The notes below the pieces were generated by a model. It was not told the origin of the DNA. It worked only from the letters and a program-made list of their open reading frames with translations, and made no database searches. Of a DNA stretch of 64,000 nucleotides, positions 23,763 to 35,793 are shown one piece after another. This stretch comes from Acanthococcus lagerstroemiae. Taxonomy: Eukaryota > Arthropoda > Insecta > Hemiptera > Eriococcidae. Numbering within the stretch: position 1 is the first letter of the stretch; each line of letters starts with the position of its first letter. Both the position numbers and the translations under genes were made by a program. The DNA lies in NCBI GenBank assembly GCA_031841125.1, contig CM063110.1, positions 12,023,626 to 12,087,625 on the forward strand, read 5' to 3'.

Positions 23763-26590
23763 ACATTAACCAAATACTTATATAACTAAATTTGTGCGAG
23801 ACTTCACCTACGAGAAGTGTCACACGACGAACTTGTTAACAGATTGTTTCTGTCTTGTTTGCATTTTTTGTGAGCTGTTTTTCTGTTGTTGATTAATTAA
23901 TTCTAATGGTTAAAAAAGTTTCCATCTAAGGCGATAGTAGATTCGCTACAACTTGCTCTCACTTCGACTTCCCCTTTCTTTCCAACTGTGGACTCGCAGT
24001 GGTCTATAAAACCGATCATGATGCTTTTGCGAGCTCGCAGCGCACAATGGCATGCTTTTACGTTGAAATTCTCGATTTTTCACCGACCGAAAGAAAGTGA
24101 GCACGAATACGAGCAAATGCTCAAAAGTGACGACGATTATGCGGGGGCGTTGTGCCTCCTCTGAGTTGGCTCGTATCAGGTTATGTAGAACTCTCGTTGT
24201 ATCCGGCCCACCGGAGGGGTAACGCATTTCACGCGCAGGAAAATTTAGTATATACGCGGTAAAACGGTTTGACGATCAATTCCATCGCCGATATAAAATT
24301 ATAAATTACTATAAAATACAACTCTACAATGATATTTTAACGATATAAAACAGATTTTATATTGGACGAATATGTTATCGAACGTTTCATCTTGGCCACG
24401 TTAACGCTCGAACATATTTATATATTTTTTAATACCATTTAGGTTCCAGTTTTAATGCGGTTTCATTTGAAAACGTCTTTTTAATACAGGCGATAACAGT
24501 CACCATTTAAACGCGGATAAGCGTGTGTATTAATTTATCGAAGTGCCAGCAGTTTTCCTTCCTTCTTTCTTTCTGATTCTTGCAGAAAAGAGCGAGTGTA
24601 CGCGGTCTTTGCAGGGGTGGCAAATCTAAGTTCTGCTCGATTCGACGATCGCTTTTACCGAATCGCAGTCGGCTTATATTGGGGAAGAAGGGGCCTATCT
24701 GAATCCTCTTTCGAGAATAACCACTCACTAAATTGACGGCGGAGTTTTGGACAACAGAAATGACGATTAGCAGGCAGGAATGTCATACTTGTAAGCGGTG
24801 ACTTCATGTGTGTCTGCAGTAACAATGTAGAGCAATAGATGCACCGTAGGCTGGGGTGAATCTAGTGCCAAGCAGTTGGACATTTGATAGGCGAGCCCGC
24901 GCCCAAGTAGTCGTAATGAGCTCCAAGATTTGTTCGAACTTTGTTAAGAACAACGAAGACTCTTTAAGTACACGGCTGTCGTAGCTCTCACACAAGAGTT
25001 TACCGATGGAGAATCTTCCTATTCTCTGCCTCTCGCCCAAAGCTAGTACTCTCAGTTTTCATAGTAGCTGAAAATCAATGTCAGATATAGATTTCATGGT
25101 CCCGGAAACTGGTGAAACGATATCCATCTCGAATTTATAAATTTTGTCTCATTTTTAGTCCCTGCCCCTTTCTATAAGTTCTCATGTATTTCATAGTAGC
25201 TGAAAATTAATGCCAGAACTGGTTTCTACGATCCCAAAAACCTGAGGAAGAATACCCACTCTGCATTTAAGACAATTTTTGACCTTCGCTCGCCACTCGG
25301 GGCTCCAAATTTCAAGTTAGGGGAAACAGTTACAAAAAACAAGTTCTGTGACTCGAGAACCTACTATGTCTGTTTTCTGTTTCGTGGCTTGTATGTTTCA
25401 AATTCGAAGAAATCTTTAATAAAAGTCTTGTACTATTTCATAAAAAGTGAAACTACATTGAGAATGAAGGAATTTCGTCTTGAGGCGGAGCTGTCCGGAA
25501 GATATTTCGGGGATGTGTAGATACAGGAGTCTGGAAGCGTGTTCTATATCAGTTTGCACCCTGTCTGGTTGTAAAAATTGGTGATTTTGGAAAAATGACC
25601 AAAATTCTATGTCTTCCTCTATAAGACATGCAGGGCCGTAGTCATTAAGAGCGGCCCATTCCTCTAATCACCTTTCAGAGTTAGCAAATTAACAATTATA
25701 GATGCTCAGATGAGCATTTTTTTTTTTTTACTTTCCTTTAATCATCTGTCAGAGGTAGCAAATTATCATTTTCAGATGCTCAGATAAGCATTTTCCCCCC
25801 TAATAGTTAGAAAATGTTTGATTGTTTCGCTTTAACAGTCGGAAAATTTTTTGATTCTCGCCCTTCAATAACATTGCTTTGCTACAGCCCTGATGGCATG
25901 TGTTAATGTATAGCAGCAAAAGGGGTCATTATATCAATTTCAACTCCCATTGTTGAGTGCTCTGTGACAGCTATGAAAAATTTGAATGCGATGAATAATT
26001 TTGTTTAAAACATTTTTATTAATGTCATAGGTCTGAATATTTTTTGGGGAAAAAATGTTGGGGCTTAATCCCCAGCCACAGAAAATGCTACATCCAATTT
26101 TATGTCGCTTTTTTCCGAGACCCAGAGAACCCATACAAAAAATTTCCTCTGACCTCCAGCTTGTTATCAAAAAATGTTTTCAATGTTTCTCGTTAATCTA
26201 GATCATGATTTTAAAGATGTTTGTCTGTAGGAAAGATTGGTATTTTCAGTTAACAAAATCAAGTTACCTCTGACAACTTCACCCGAATGGGGCTGGTACC
26301 ATACTAATAACGTGTATTAGTAAAGCCTAAAAAAAAAAGAAAAAAAAGAAGAAAGAAGAGCTGCCAAAATCCACGCAACCTTGACGTTTACTGAAAAAAG
26401 TGGTAAAAACGGGAATGCCAAAAGAATTTTTCACCCAGTTTCAAATATACCTATAGAACAGCGGAGGGGGGGGGGGGTAGTCTCATGAAATATCTGTACA
26501 CGAGTCAAATATTAGATCTTTAAGGTCACTGAATGGGTTGGAGCTCACTGTCTCCTCGAATTTCCGAAATCAAAATTTTTCTTTAGCAAC
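23763..26590. other. Unassigned sequence with short local duplications
   Basis: No gene recognised. A GC-richer patch (23940-24240) has open frames on the minus strand but no family resemblance. Two imperfect local duplications are visible: ~134 bp (CATAGTAGCTGAAAAT at about 25058 and 25192) and ~70 bp (TAATCA..CTTTCAGAG..AGCAAATTA at about 25673 and 25738). A G-run lies at about 26464-26478. Confidence 0.45.
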
Positions 26591-26599
26591 TAGTGTTAC

Positions 26600-27110
26600 G
26601 ATCTTTGAATGTAACCATTTTTCTTCTTTTCTTTCTTCTTATTCTTCTTCTTCCGACCCGTATTTTCAGTTTACTGATGACCCTCTCTTTCACCTTCCTG
26701 ATTCATCAGTCCTGCGCCACCGATTACCATTCCCCATTGATCTTCCTTATTTCGTCGTTCCACCTTCTCCTTGGTCTCACAGTTGCGCTTTTTCGCTCCG
26801 GTTTCCATTTGATCTCTCTCGAGATCCGTCGATTCTTTTTGCTTCGAGTCACGTGGTGCCCCGTCCATCTCTACTTGCTTCATTTCGTCATCTCCATTAG
26901 ATCAACCACTCTAGTTTTCCCTCATATGCTTCACTATCAATTTATCCATGAGTGTTATCCCAAACGTCGATATTTCCATTTTCCTCTGCGTTTTCGTCAC
27001 TCTGTCCGCCAGTTTTTTGGTCAAAGGCCACGTTCTTTTTTCTTCTTCAAACAAAATAACTGCCGTCATTTTATTATTTGTGGAAACGGGCTGATTCGCT
27101 ATCCAGTAAT
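26600..27110 (-). pseudogene. Non-LTR retrotransposon RT, C-terminal fragment
   Basis: On the minus strand the translation reads TWPLTKKLADRVTKTQRKME (about 27032-26975), then STFGITLMDKLIVKHM, an EMTTK-like helix broken by stops, and a GRPKRRWNDE/INGEW-like tail recoverable only across frameshifts. The order WPLT - TQRxME - LGI - D - RxxT - W - GRP - RW is the C-terminal signature of endonuclease-RT elements of the RTE type. The longest plus-strand frame here (26593-27180) is a pyrimidine-rich shadow of this. The catalytic palm is absent, so it is a fragment, not a gene. Confidence 0.65.
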
Positions 27111-28379
27111 TGAAAACCCCACCAACTCCATTTCAACTGAGGAGGAATTTATCGTTTTGTCTTCGATATCACCGAAGTGAGGCGAGGGAAAGGTGAAAGA
27201 GTCATTGTCCCTCATGGATAGGAGACAAAACTGATTTTCATATTTTTCATCAAACTCACGTCTCACCTTGTAATGACAGGCTAAGAAAAGTTTGCAGCGG
27301 TAGGATGCGGTAGCTATGTGCCTGCCTCTAGGGTCAAATGGAGGAACACATGACTGCTTCTCCAGAAACCTCGAAAATGATACTTTTGGATGATTGTGTG
27401 AGAAAGCTGTGATGATACCAAGGGTGAGACCAGAAGTGTGACTGTGACCACCTCCTATAAGAAGACTTTTCTTCTGATCAGAATTCAGTCAACTATCCGA
27501 TTAGCTGAAGCCAAAAGCTGCAAGATGGTGTACCGTTTTTAGTATGCCTTTGAACTACATTATGGTCCTGATGAAGCCGATGGAAGTAGCAAGTATAGCA
27601 GCGCATTCCTAAACCTCGTTCAACCTCACTCATCCACTCCTATCAGTATTTGCTATCTGCTCCTGCAGCTTCGGTGGAAATGCCGGGGGTTCGGATGTCC
27701 TGCTGGTGGACCCGCCCTCTCCTGGCTTTTCATCAATCAGGGACCGCTCACTCCATAATACCCATGCAATACTTATTTCATGCTCATTAGCGAATATCTG
27801 ATTTGTAAAATTGTTCAGTAGCATTACACATATCTGGAGGGGTCTTGGCCCCTGTAACAGCTCCTTTTTTATCGCGTGTTTTTCGTGATCACCTGCTCCA
27901 AAAACGACAAGGGTGTGTTGGTAGGATCCGGGACACGTCTGAATTGGTTATTTGGCCGGTATTTTCATCATAAGGACTAGAATCTGTTGACTCTGGCTCA
28001 CATTCATTGTTCGGGCCAGTGACACGACGGACAGAAAAAGCCCGAAGTCCGATCGGATAAGGCGATACACATCGCATCGTCTGTTTCTTAAGACGTATAC
28101 GATTAGAATAATACGCATCGAAGAGGAGTGGCAGAGAAACAACAATGTCGATGTCTTTAACGAACCAGCTTCGAACATCCGACTATGCATGTTCGTGGCA
28201 AATTTAATTTCATTAAGAAATCGTATTTCGTCCCACCAACTGTTACGGGTGGAGCTGAAAAATGTCTACTGGTCGAACATCAATTAACATTAGGTACCTT
28301 ACACGACGCGCTCATTTTCGATTCAAGGCGTCACCGTCGCTCCTGAATTGAAAAAAAAAAGAAGAAGTTTCCAGTTCGA
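27111..28379. other. Unassigned sequence
   Basis: No gene, RNA or repeat recognised. Open frames on the minus strand at 27630-28190 are short and unlike known families. Confidence 0.4.
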
Positions 28380-28930
28380 CGGCCACTCTGGTCGATATGC
28401 GACGGGGCACGCATCGGCTACCGGGCACATCCACTGGACACGGAGACTCGACTCGCCAAAAAGCGGTTAGGTTAATTCGAATTCGTAAAAAAGAAAATCA
28501 TCGGATCATCGTCGGACAGTCGAGCTCGAAATTCGTCGAACGAAATATCATTTTGAAGTGCTCGGCAAACGTGTGCACGGGTGCAGTGCGTACCTCCGCT
28601 GTGTTCGAACTGACCGCACGATCTCGTAAACTAGTTCTGGCCGAGCGCGTACCACGAGAGCCTCTCCAGCCGCTGGATACCGATGCGATGAGCAGTAAAT
28701 TCGTGTCCGGTGGCGTCAAACTGGCTTCGCGTTCGCCGGCTCGAATGTGGAGCAGACTCGACCAGACATAGCGACTACCTTTTGTGAACACATGGCACAG
28801 CCGGAAAGTCGACATGACGTTAAAGAAGCTGCACAACGAGCGAACGAGCTTTTCTGTCCGAGCTTTTCGTTTCCGGTTCGCAGCGGAGGGTCCTCGACTC
28901 GTGGACAAATAGAGCGGTGCCCGTGAGGAG
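28380..28930. other. GC- and CpG-rich block, possible promoter or first exon of a host gene
   Basis: This stretch is much richer in CG dinucleotides than its surroundings (e.g. GACGGCCACTCTGGTCGATA, CGAACTGACCGCACGATCTC). Both strands stay open for over 120 codons (plus 28397-28771, minus 28498-28965), which is what high GC gives by chance. The predicted peptides are arginine/serine-rich and unrecognised. A 5' untranslated exon or promoter region is plausible; no coding claim is made. Confidence 0.3.
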
Positions 28931-28954
28931 TAGTAATGGCAATATTTGCAAATT

Positions 28955-29280
28955 TTTGATTCCAATAATATCGATATTGGTTCGATATTTTTGAGTATCG
29001 ATATTTTGATATCGATATTTTGCCATCGCTATTGCTTTTTAGTGATGGCGATATTTGGGTTTTTTGATATCGATAATATCGGCGTTGCTTATTTTAATAT
29101 CGATATTGGTTTGATATTTCTGAATATCGATATTTTAATATTTTGCCATCGCTATTGCTTTTTAGTGATTGCAATATGTGAGTTTTTGATATTGATAATA
29201 TCGATATTTTTCATTTAAAAATCGATATTGGTTTGATTTTTTGAATATTGATACTTCGATATTTTATCGATAATTTTACC
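28955..29280. repeat. TATCGATA-rich tandem repeat, ~110-bp unit
   Basis: About 2.7 units of AATATCGATATTGGTTYGATATTT..GAGTATCGATATTTTGATAT..TTTTGCCATCGCTATTGCTTTTTAGTGATGGC, full of the palindrome ATATCGATAT. Confidence 0.85.
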
Positions 29281-30011
29281 ATCATTAGGTAGTAATTAGT
29301 CGAGCAACCGTGATAATTGAGTGAAGTATGTGTACAAAGGTGTTCTTTGGACGCCCTTTCAGCTTTCTGCATATTCGATGGAAGTAACGTCACCCAATTC
29401 TCAGCTTTTCGAAATCATGTTAACCCTTGCCCCATAGGCTTTGAAATTTAACTTGTAATTCACCTAAGGGTTTTCCAGGACGCAGTTCATTAACCGAAAA
29501 TGACATTTCAGAAAAACATAAGACGGTTGCGATAAACGTCTCGAAAGAAGATGAAATTCTAAATGTTTTTGAAACATGAAGTCATCCGTCGGTTCAAAGT
29601 TGAATTTTTGGCGAATTTAAATCTATTGAAATGTTCGAAATCATCAACAATCTAGAAAAAATATTTATTTTGATATTTCGTTCGATTTTTCAAGACAAGT
29701 CAATCTTGTAAATTTGACGGATGACATTTTCATTCTAGGCCCTGAATCGGGGATGAATCAAACATCTCCATCTGAGCGAAGCAAAAAACGAACGATTTTG
29801 CTACTTTGTTCGATATCTTTTCTTAGAAAGCTTCAAGTTTCTGAGCTCCCAGCCGCTGTTCATGATCGAGCGAAATTTTCTATCCTCGGAGATAGAGAAT
29901 TTTGCAACTTCAAGTCCTGAGGGATTCCCTTCTCTACTACTTAGATTAAAAAGTCTACAGTGTATCGTTGCATAGTATACCTAGTTATTTCGATTATGAT
30001 TCTCTCAGGTC
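29281..30011. other. Unassigned sequence
   Basis: Nothing recognised. Confidence 0.4.
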
Positions 30012-30103
30012 TCTCATGCGATACTCCAAAGGGTGGATTCCAGGGCCGGCGGTGCGGTGTCGCAAGTGTTAGTTTAACATGCATGCATCGCCAAACGCCC
30101 TAA
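30012..30103 (-). repeat. GGGACGTATGGCGATG-family repeat, copy 3 (diverged)
   Basis: The reverse complement aligns with 23080-23192: GGGCGTTTGGCGATGCATGC at its start and CCCTTTGGAGTATCGCATGA at its end, with diverged and slightly shortened middle. Confidence 0.6.
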
Positions 30104-30483
30104 TAAGAATGTTATGATTTCGAGTCCGACTTCAGAACTGGAATACAAGCCTTCTAAAGTTTGAATTTTACGTTTTTGGGCTTCCAAATGCCTTTCTGAG
30201 AGTTCAAAAAGGCTTAACTCAAAATTTTAGAACTAATTTAGAATCAGTGTATAAAACTGGTCGAAAACGGCTATTGTATGTTTGGTTTTGTAAAGTTCTG
30301 GTACTGGCGCTTTGTTCGGCGACCTTTAAAAAAAAAACTGATATTGAAATTTCAAAGTCATGTTTGAAATCAGCGGGGAAAATTAGTCTGAAAAAGTAGA
30401 TTTGCTTTAATTCAGTGTAAAAATTGTTTGTTTTTCTGTTTTTTTTGTTGTTTTTTAATAGAGTTTTTTGACATTTCGAATTT

Positions 30484-30580
30484 ACAGGGTGTCTACCGGT
30501 CATTAAAGTCATCTAAAGGAACTAATCAATTTTGAAAAGAGGTCACCTAAATCATCTAAAGTCATATTTTTTCGTTGTAG
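30484..30580 (+). repeat. Fragment of an ACAGGGTGTCTACCGGTCAT-type repeat
   Basis: Begins ACAGGGTGTCTACCGGTCAT and continues with short AAAGTCATCTAAA repeats. Arthropod genomes contain many repeats with an ACAGGGTGTC..AAAGTCATGG pattern. A related piece on the opposite strand lies at about 36625-36725. Confidence 0.4.
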
Positions 30581-30738
30581 TTGAGTTTTTCTTAAATTTT
30601 TGAAAAAAGACCCTGACAGAATAACATAAGTTATTGCACACACATCAGCTAATGAGTAAATGTGGCAATGCAGGGAATGAGGTTCCACTTTGTCGATAAG
30701 GAGTTATGAGTTAATTCAATTCGACTAATTATTCTTAT

Positions 30739-30979
30739 AGGTATTCCTATCGGGGGTTTGGGTGGCCGAGTGGATTGCGCACTGGTCTCGGAATCCGGAG
30801 GTCCCGGGTTCGAGCTCCCGTAGCAACTCGCTGTATTTCGACCTAGGCCGGTTTTTCGACAAGACGAGAAGAGGGTTAAGACAGTCCTAACAGCCTCCCC
30901 GACGTCTCTGAAGTAATGCTCGAAAGGACGAATTCCGGGGCTCGGGCTCCTAGCAAAATTAGAAAAAAGGTATTCCTAT
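30739..30979. repeat. 12-bp target-site duplication around SINE copy 1
   Basis: AGGTATTCCTAT occurs at 30739-30750 and again at 30968-30979, immediately outside the SINE body. Confidence 0.9.
30751..30967 (+). mobile_element. tRNA-derived SINE, full-length copy (217 bp)
   Basis: The 5' head is tRNA-like with an A box (TGGCCGAGTGG, about 30763-30773) and a B box (GGTTCGAGCTCC, about 30808-30819), the internal RNA polymerase III promoter. The body carries GGCCGGTTTTTCGACAAGAC, ACAGCCTCCCCGACGTCTCT and GAAAGGACGAATTCCGGGGC, then a tail AAAATTAGAAAAAA. It is flanked by a 12-bp duplication, so it was inserted by target-primed reverse transcription. The A box is Ser/Leu-tRNA-like, but the anticodon arm is not intact enough to name the parent. 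Other copies: 62747-62952 (minus, full length) and 41820-41937 (3' half). Confidence 0.92.
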
Positions 30980-32626
30980 TATTCCTAATCAAATTCCTAA
31001 TTATGTACTAAATATAAAAATATAATATTTGTATAGCTAGTTGATATGAATCACTTTTTTATAAAGAAATTTAATAATTAATGGATTTGAAATTTATTTA
31101 TTTATTCAATTAAATCATGTACTAGATAAAATCTGGGACAAAATGAGACCTTGCAGAGCTGTCTAGCGCCATAATTCGCCAAGATATAGGTAACTGTTTA
31201 AAATTGAGATTTCAAAAAGTCTGATTTTGAGAAAAATGCAATCTTCAAGCAGGTTCAACCACGAGGTCTCGTTTTGTTAGAAATCTTATAAAGAATTTCA
31301 TGGACAAAGCAGGACCTTTTCAGAAAAACTAATACGAAATGAAAGAGTTCAATTTCCAATGATGACGAAACTGAGTTGGGTGAGGGCAAAACAGAGAGAA
31401 GGTGGGTTCACGTTTTCGTCTGTAATAGACGAGAACTCGGACCGAGAAAAACGGATAACGCCATTCGAAAGAGGATTTATTCTACCAAAATGGTCACGCA
31501 TTCCGATTTCGACAGTTCTGATCTTGATTCACAAAAGTCGCCATATCTCGAAAACTAGGATCAACAAGCTACCTCGCAGATAGCGAGGTAGTAAAAGGGT
31601 GTTTGCTTAAGCTGAAAAACTTTCACCTTTCAATTTCTGGCTTCTCAAAATTATCCTAAAACTGCAAAAACTTCCACCTTCTCCGCATTCTGGTGTTGTT
31701 GCGCCAACTTTGGTATTGATAAAACAAAACCAAATCTGAAATGTTAAAGCTTTGAAGCTAATATTCAGACACAGTACCAACGTCTATGCGATAAAACAAA
31801 TATACGCCACAAACGTAAGAATGAGAATCTGTTGGAGGTTAGCACCTCTCATCTAACACACGCCTCCGCCTTAAGACCGATCTAACGATCTAAACGCAAC
31901 TGAGCTAAACCTGAACTTTGAGCTGTAAACAATTCAGTCGTATTTAATGAAAAAAAAAAGATGAAAATTCGATTGCAATAGGGTGCTTGCAGCCCTGCGC
32001 GCGGGCAATCACCCTAAACAAGTGGGATCTTATGGGGATCTTATTCCTTGCACTGCGACACATAGTCAGTGAGTGAAATGTGACTGACACAGGCAGTTTT
32101 TGCGTTTGCCATTTGTTTACACTGGTTATGCTTATTCTTGTGTCACATTCATTCACGAACACAGTGGGAGGCTCGCGATCCAGTTCACATTGAATATCGA
32201 TGGTTTAATCCCTGAATGGCTGTTTGAGAACTAATAACTTGATAAGTCCACAGAAATAGAATTTTTTTAGTTCCAAAAGTTTGAACATTTGATCGTTGCA
32301 AGAGTATTAATTTATTTTCATATATTCAATTTTTGTTTTTCAATTGGTTGTCGGTTAGTCGAATCACTATAGTTTTAATTATGAATTTCGAAAACAAATT
32401 CAATACTCTTATTGTAACACTGTAAATTTGCTAATTTTCTTCCAGAATGTTTGGTTTACATATTTTAAACGTAATGGATAAGTGGCTGAAAAAATTTATG
32501 GTAAAATCCAAAAAATGCGACAGTAAAGATTCGACTCTAACTTCTTCCAATTCGAGCCTGAACAACGAACCTCTAGTTTCGTCAAATATGATTCGAATAT
32601 ACAGCCCAGCTGTTCTACCCATGATT
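30980..32626. other. Unassigned sequence
   Basis: No gene recognised. 31130-31560 has short open frames on the plus strand without family resemblance. Confidence 0.4.
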
Positions 32627-32896
32627 CAGCGGCGTAGCCAGGATTTCCCCCCGGGGGAGGCAAAGTAAGATTTTTAAGGGAGAAAAAGTCGAAAATTGGG
32701 AAATTTTTTAAAAATCGCCGATATTAGAGGAATATTTTATAAAAATCAAGGTAAAATTACCGCTCAAGCGAAAATTTTTCGAAAAAACGTGTTTTCAAGA
32801 CGAAAAATTGCTCATTTTTGCATATTTTACATTCAATTTTAGGTGCCTTGGGGGGCATATGCTCCCTTCTCCCCCCTCATCTTGGCTACATCACTG
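32627..32896. mobile_element. CAGYGGCGTAGCCAGG-ended TIR element, copy 1 (hAT-like)
   Basis: Starts CAGCGGCGTAGCCAGGATTT and ends CTTGGCTACATCACTG, complementary termini. Contains CCCCCCGGGGGAGG and GGGGGGCATATGCTCCC near the two ends. No coding sequence. TIRs of the CAGTGGCG type are common in hAT non-autonomous elements; here no 8-bp duplication is visible. Confidence 0.7.
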
Positions 32897-34650
32897 CCTC
32901 GTAGAAATCTTCACATTATATACTATATGTATCATCAAGCCCCCCCTAGTAAACAGTCAGCACCCCCTACAGCAGATGAACCCGTTCTCAGTCAGAGATG
33001 AGAAAAGGATAGAGTACCTTTTCAATGGGAAATATATAATTTCTGTTCGCTTCATTGTACTGATATGAAACTAATTTACGAATTCTGCTCAGAAACACTA
33101 GAAAGGGGCTTGTTGTATCTATGTGTTGAGGGAACTTGAGAAGGCTTTCCAGGAGGGAAGGCCTCGGGACTCGAGTAATTCATCTAGCGTCCTAGACAGC
33201 GAAAAAGGAAAATATTTAATGGTTTAAAATGCAGGCTGATTTTCCAACATTTTTGGACCATTAAAAAGTCGGAGTGCAGCGAGATACACAAGTTCGAATA
33301 CATGTACACGCATTACCAACACATCGTACATAATTTTCGCAATTTCGTTTTGGGAGATGAGATCAAAAGGCAGGCCAGGAGAAGCGAGTCATGGAGCAGG
33401 CGAGCGAGGCTGGAAATACATTAAAAATTACATTAGCGAATCGTATACTCTGTGTGGAGAAAGATATAGAGGAAAACAAATAAAAGCGAAACTCTTTCAT
33501 TCTGCGACTGATTGTTATGCAAGACGCACGTTGTGGCCGGATTCAAACATTGGTTCGTTTTATGGCGAATTTTATTTCGGAACAGTTAAAGAATATTACA
33601 AACTATTAGCTAATTGATTTCGGGACTGGGCTGCGCCGCAGTCCCGCAATATTGGAGCGGCCCGCAGCCAAACCCTTCATACGTTTGTACTCTCCTCGGC
33701 ACTTTAATGTTCGAAAAACGAAATAATAACGTCGCTTGGGAAATTATCGGACTTTTTTTTTCCAATTTTTAATTCGTTTATTACTGTAATGTGTCTTGCA
33801 CTCCACGCTGTCCGCAGTTGTATGCGAAATTCTGGCATAATCATCGAACACTCTCTAATCGTATTTTATTGGATGCGTCCTAATGTAAAATCCAAATGAT
33901 ATTTCTGGGCATAGCTTTTGGAGCCTCATTTTGTCGACTGTGCTGAAAAAATACAGAACGCTTGGCAATACGAGCTGTAATTATTCTGAGGGTCAGAGGC
34001 ACAGCAGACTTGTACGATGCCAGGAGAAGAGCTTCTTCACAAGGCCATCGCATGATAGTTTTTATAAAAAGGAACTTACCTATGAATCTACCTTTTGTGA
34101 AGAGGCTTCGGATAGTTGCTCCTTTTTGCTACTGAATAGCATTTATTTGAAGGCGCCAACTTTTGCAAAAGTGGTTTTATACATGCAACCTGTTCTAAGA
34201 ACGCCGTCCATACAACACTAAACATCCTAAGTGCCCATAGAACCTCAAAGTACTTCTAATTTCAACCCAAAGATCGCAGCACGCACATGTGCCGGCGAGC
34301 GATTCATGCAAAACATCGTAACTCCGTTTGATGTTGATGACACTTGGGATGTGCGCAAAGTCAACCCTCATTTTCTCAGCTTAGGCATGACTGAGCCCTA
34401 AAATTTATACATGGACATGTGTATGAAGCTTCAGAGAATTGGCTGAGCACCTATCTTGTCAAAGCCACCCCTTCACCTCAGCTGAAACAGTTTTTTGCTT
34501 CTCCTGTAAACTTTTCACATTGCTATAGGATGTTTTGAACTTGACACCTTCATTTGATAAATAGCGTATGCGATGCATTTAGCTCGTGTGACGAAAATAG
34601 CCCATTAGACATAACATCGATCAGATGAGTAGCCATGCATGGTGTGTTCA
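32897..34650. other. Unassigned sequence
   Basis: No gene recognised. A short palindromic CTGGGCTGCGCCGCAGTCCC lies at about 33626-33645. Open frames (33357-33617, 33931-34221) resemble no family I know. Confidence 0.4.
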
Positions 34651-34819
34651 CAGAGGCGATACTAGAACTTCTTTGGTGGGGGCTAGAACTGAGAAAAAAA
34701 ACTTGGGCAGGGGTGAAATCTCAATTTAGTACCTACCTATTTTCATGAATTAATTTTTTTAAATTTCGATTTTTTTTTTGGGAGGGGCATAGCCCTAGCC
34801 CTCCATTGTTGCGCCCTTG
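34651..34819. mobile_element. Diverged hAT-like TIR element, copy 3
   Basis: Starts CAGAGGCGATACTAGAACTT and ends CCATTGTTGCGCCCTTG. Flanking octamers TGTGTTCA / CATGTTCA match at 6 of 8 positions, as expected for an eroded 8-bp hAT-type duplication. GGTGGGGGCTAG and TGGGAGGGGCAT lie near the ends as in the other copies. Confidence 0.5.
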
Positions 34820-35790
34820 CATGTTCAGGAAGTGTCACTCCTTGGTTGAGTGGTAACGGGCCCACCCCGTATCTTTTCTACACGGTAACAGATCTACTCA
34901 TTTAATTTTTCAGAGCTGAGGTAAATACAACCCCATAGCATGATCACTTTCCCAGAGAGGGAAACTTGGAATTCAAGGGGCAACTGGGGCCAAAATAACT
35001 ATTTATTCTTCAGATTTCACGTAGACAAGAGGATAAAATAACCTCTCACACTAAGTTTTGCCCTCAGTTTTCTTAAATGTTGAAAACCAATCTATCAAGA
35101 GGTGTATCGAAGGCAATGCTTCTATTGCCCCCTCCTCCCTTACATAACGGACCAGGCAGGGGTTATTTATTTAGTATACAAAGAGCTAATCACTAAACTG
35201 ACACCTCTCAAAGTTGGTGCTAATTCATTAGATTTCTCTACCGGTTTATTACTTTCGAAGCATTTTCGCTCCAAAAATTTTATCTCTCTGGGAGGGGCAA
35301 TTGCTTCGACTACCCTCTTTATGTACCCGCACCTACCTCTTCCCTTCATTTTCTAAATCAGTTCGGTCTTGATTGAAAAATGGTGCAATGGGGGTGAGGT
35401 ATCCGTAGAATATGGCATGCTTGGTTCCGAAGGTCAAAGGTAGTGGTGGATCGAGGAAAGGCGTTTCCCCCTCACGAGTCCTCGGAGTCGGTAATTTTCG
35501 GTAAATTCGACCATTTAGTCGGCAAAATCAAGAAAATCGTTAATTCACCGACGATCTTTTTTTGGCTTAGATGAAAAAATTTTGTGTTATTGTGTTGGCA
35601 TTTTCAATTTTAATCGGCAAAATGAGAAAAAAATTGCTAAGTTTCTTGTCTTATTTTTATTTTTGTCTTTTGTTTTTGCCTCGATGAAACATTATTTTAT
35701 TATTATGTTTGCATTTTGAACGTTAATCGGTTAAACGTGGAAAAATATTGAAAAATTGCTAAGCTTCTTGTCTTTTTTTTTCTTTTTCTC
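34820..35790. other. Unassigned sequence
   Basis: No gene recognised; 35480-35760 has repeated AATCGGCAAAATGAGAAAAA-like pieces (GTAAATTCG / TTAATCGG). Confidence 0.4.
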
Positions 35791-35793
35791 TTT

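Noticed and set aside
26593..27180. 195-codon plus-strand ORF, hydrophobic
   Set aside because: Pyrimidine-rich antisense of a minus-strand RT C-terminal fragment; the minus strand carries the family signature.
28397..28965. Overlapping ORFs of 124 (plus) and 155 (minus) codons
   Set aside because: Opposite-strand open frames in CpG-rich DNA are expected by chance; no recognisable domain. Kept only as a composition feature.
30751..30825. Functional tRNA gene
   Set aside because: A and B boxes are present, but the cloverleaf is imperfect and a SINE body with duplications surrounds it, so it is a SINE head.
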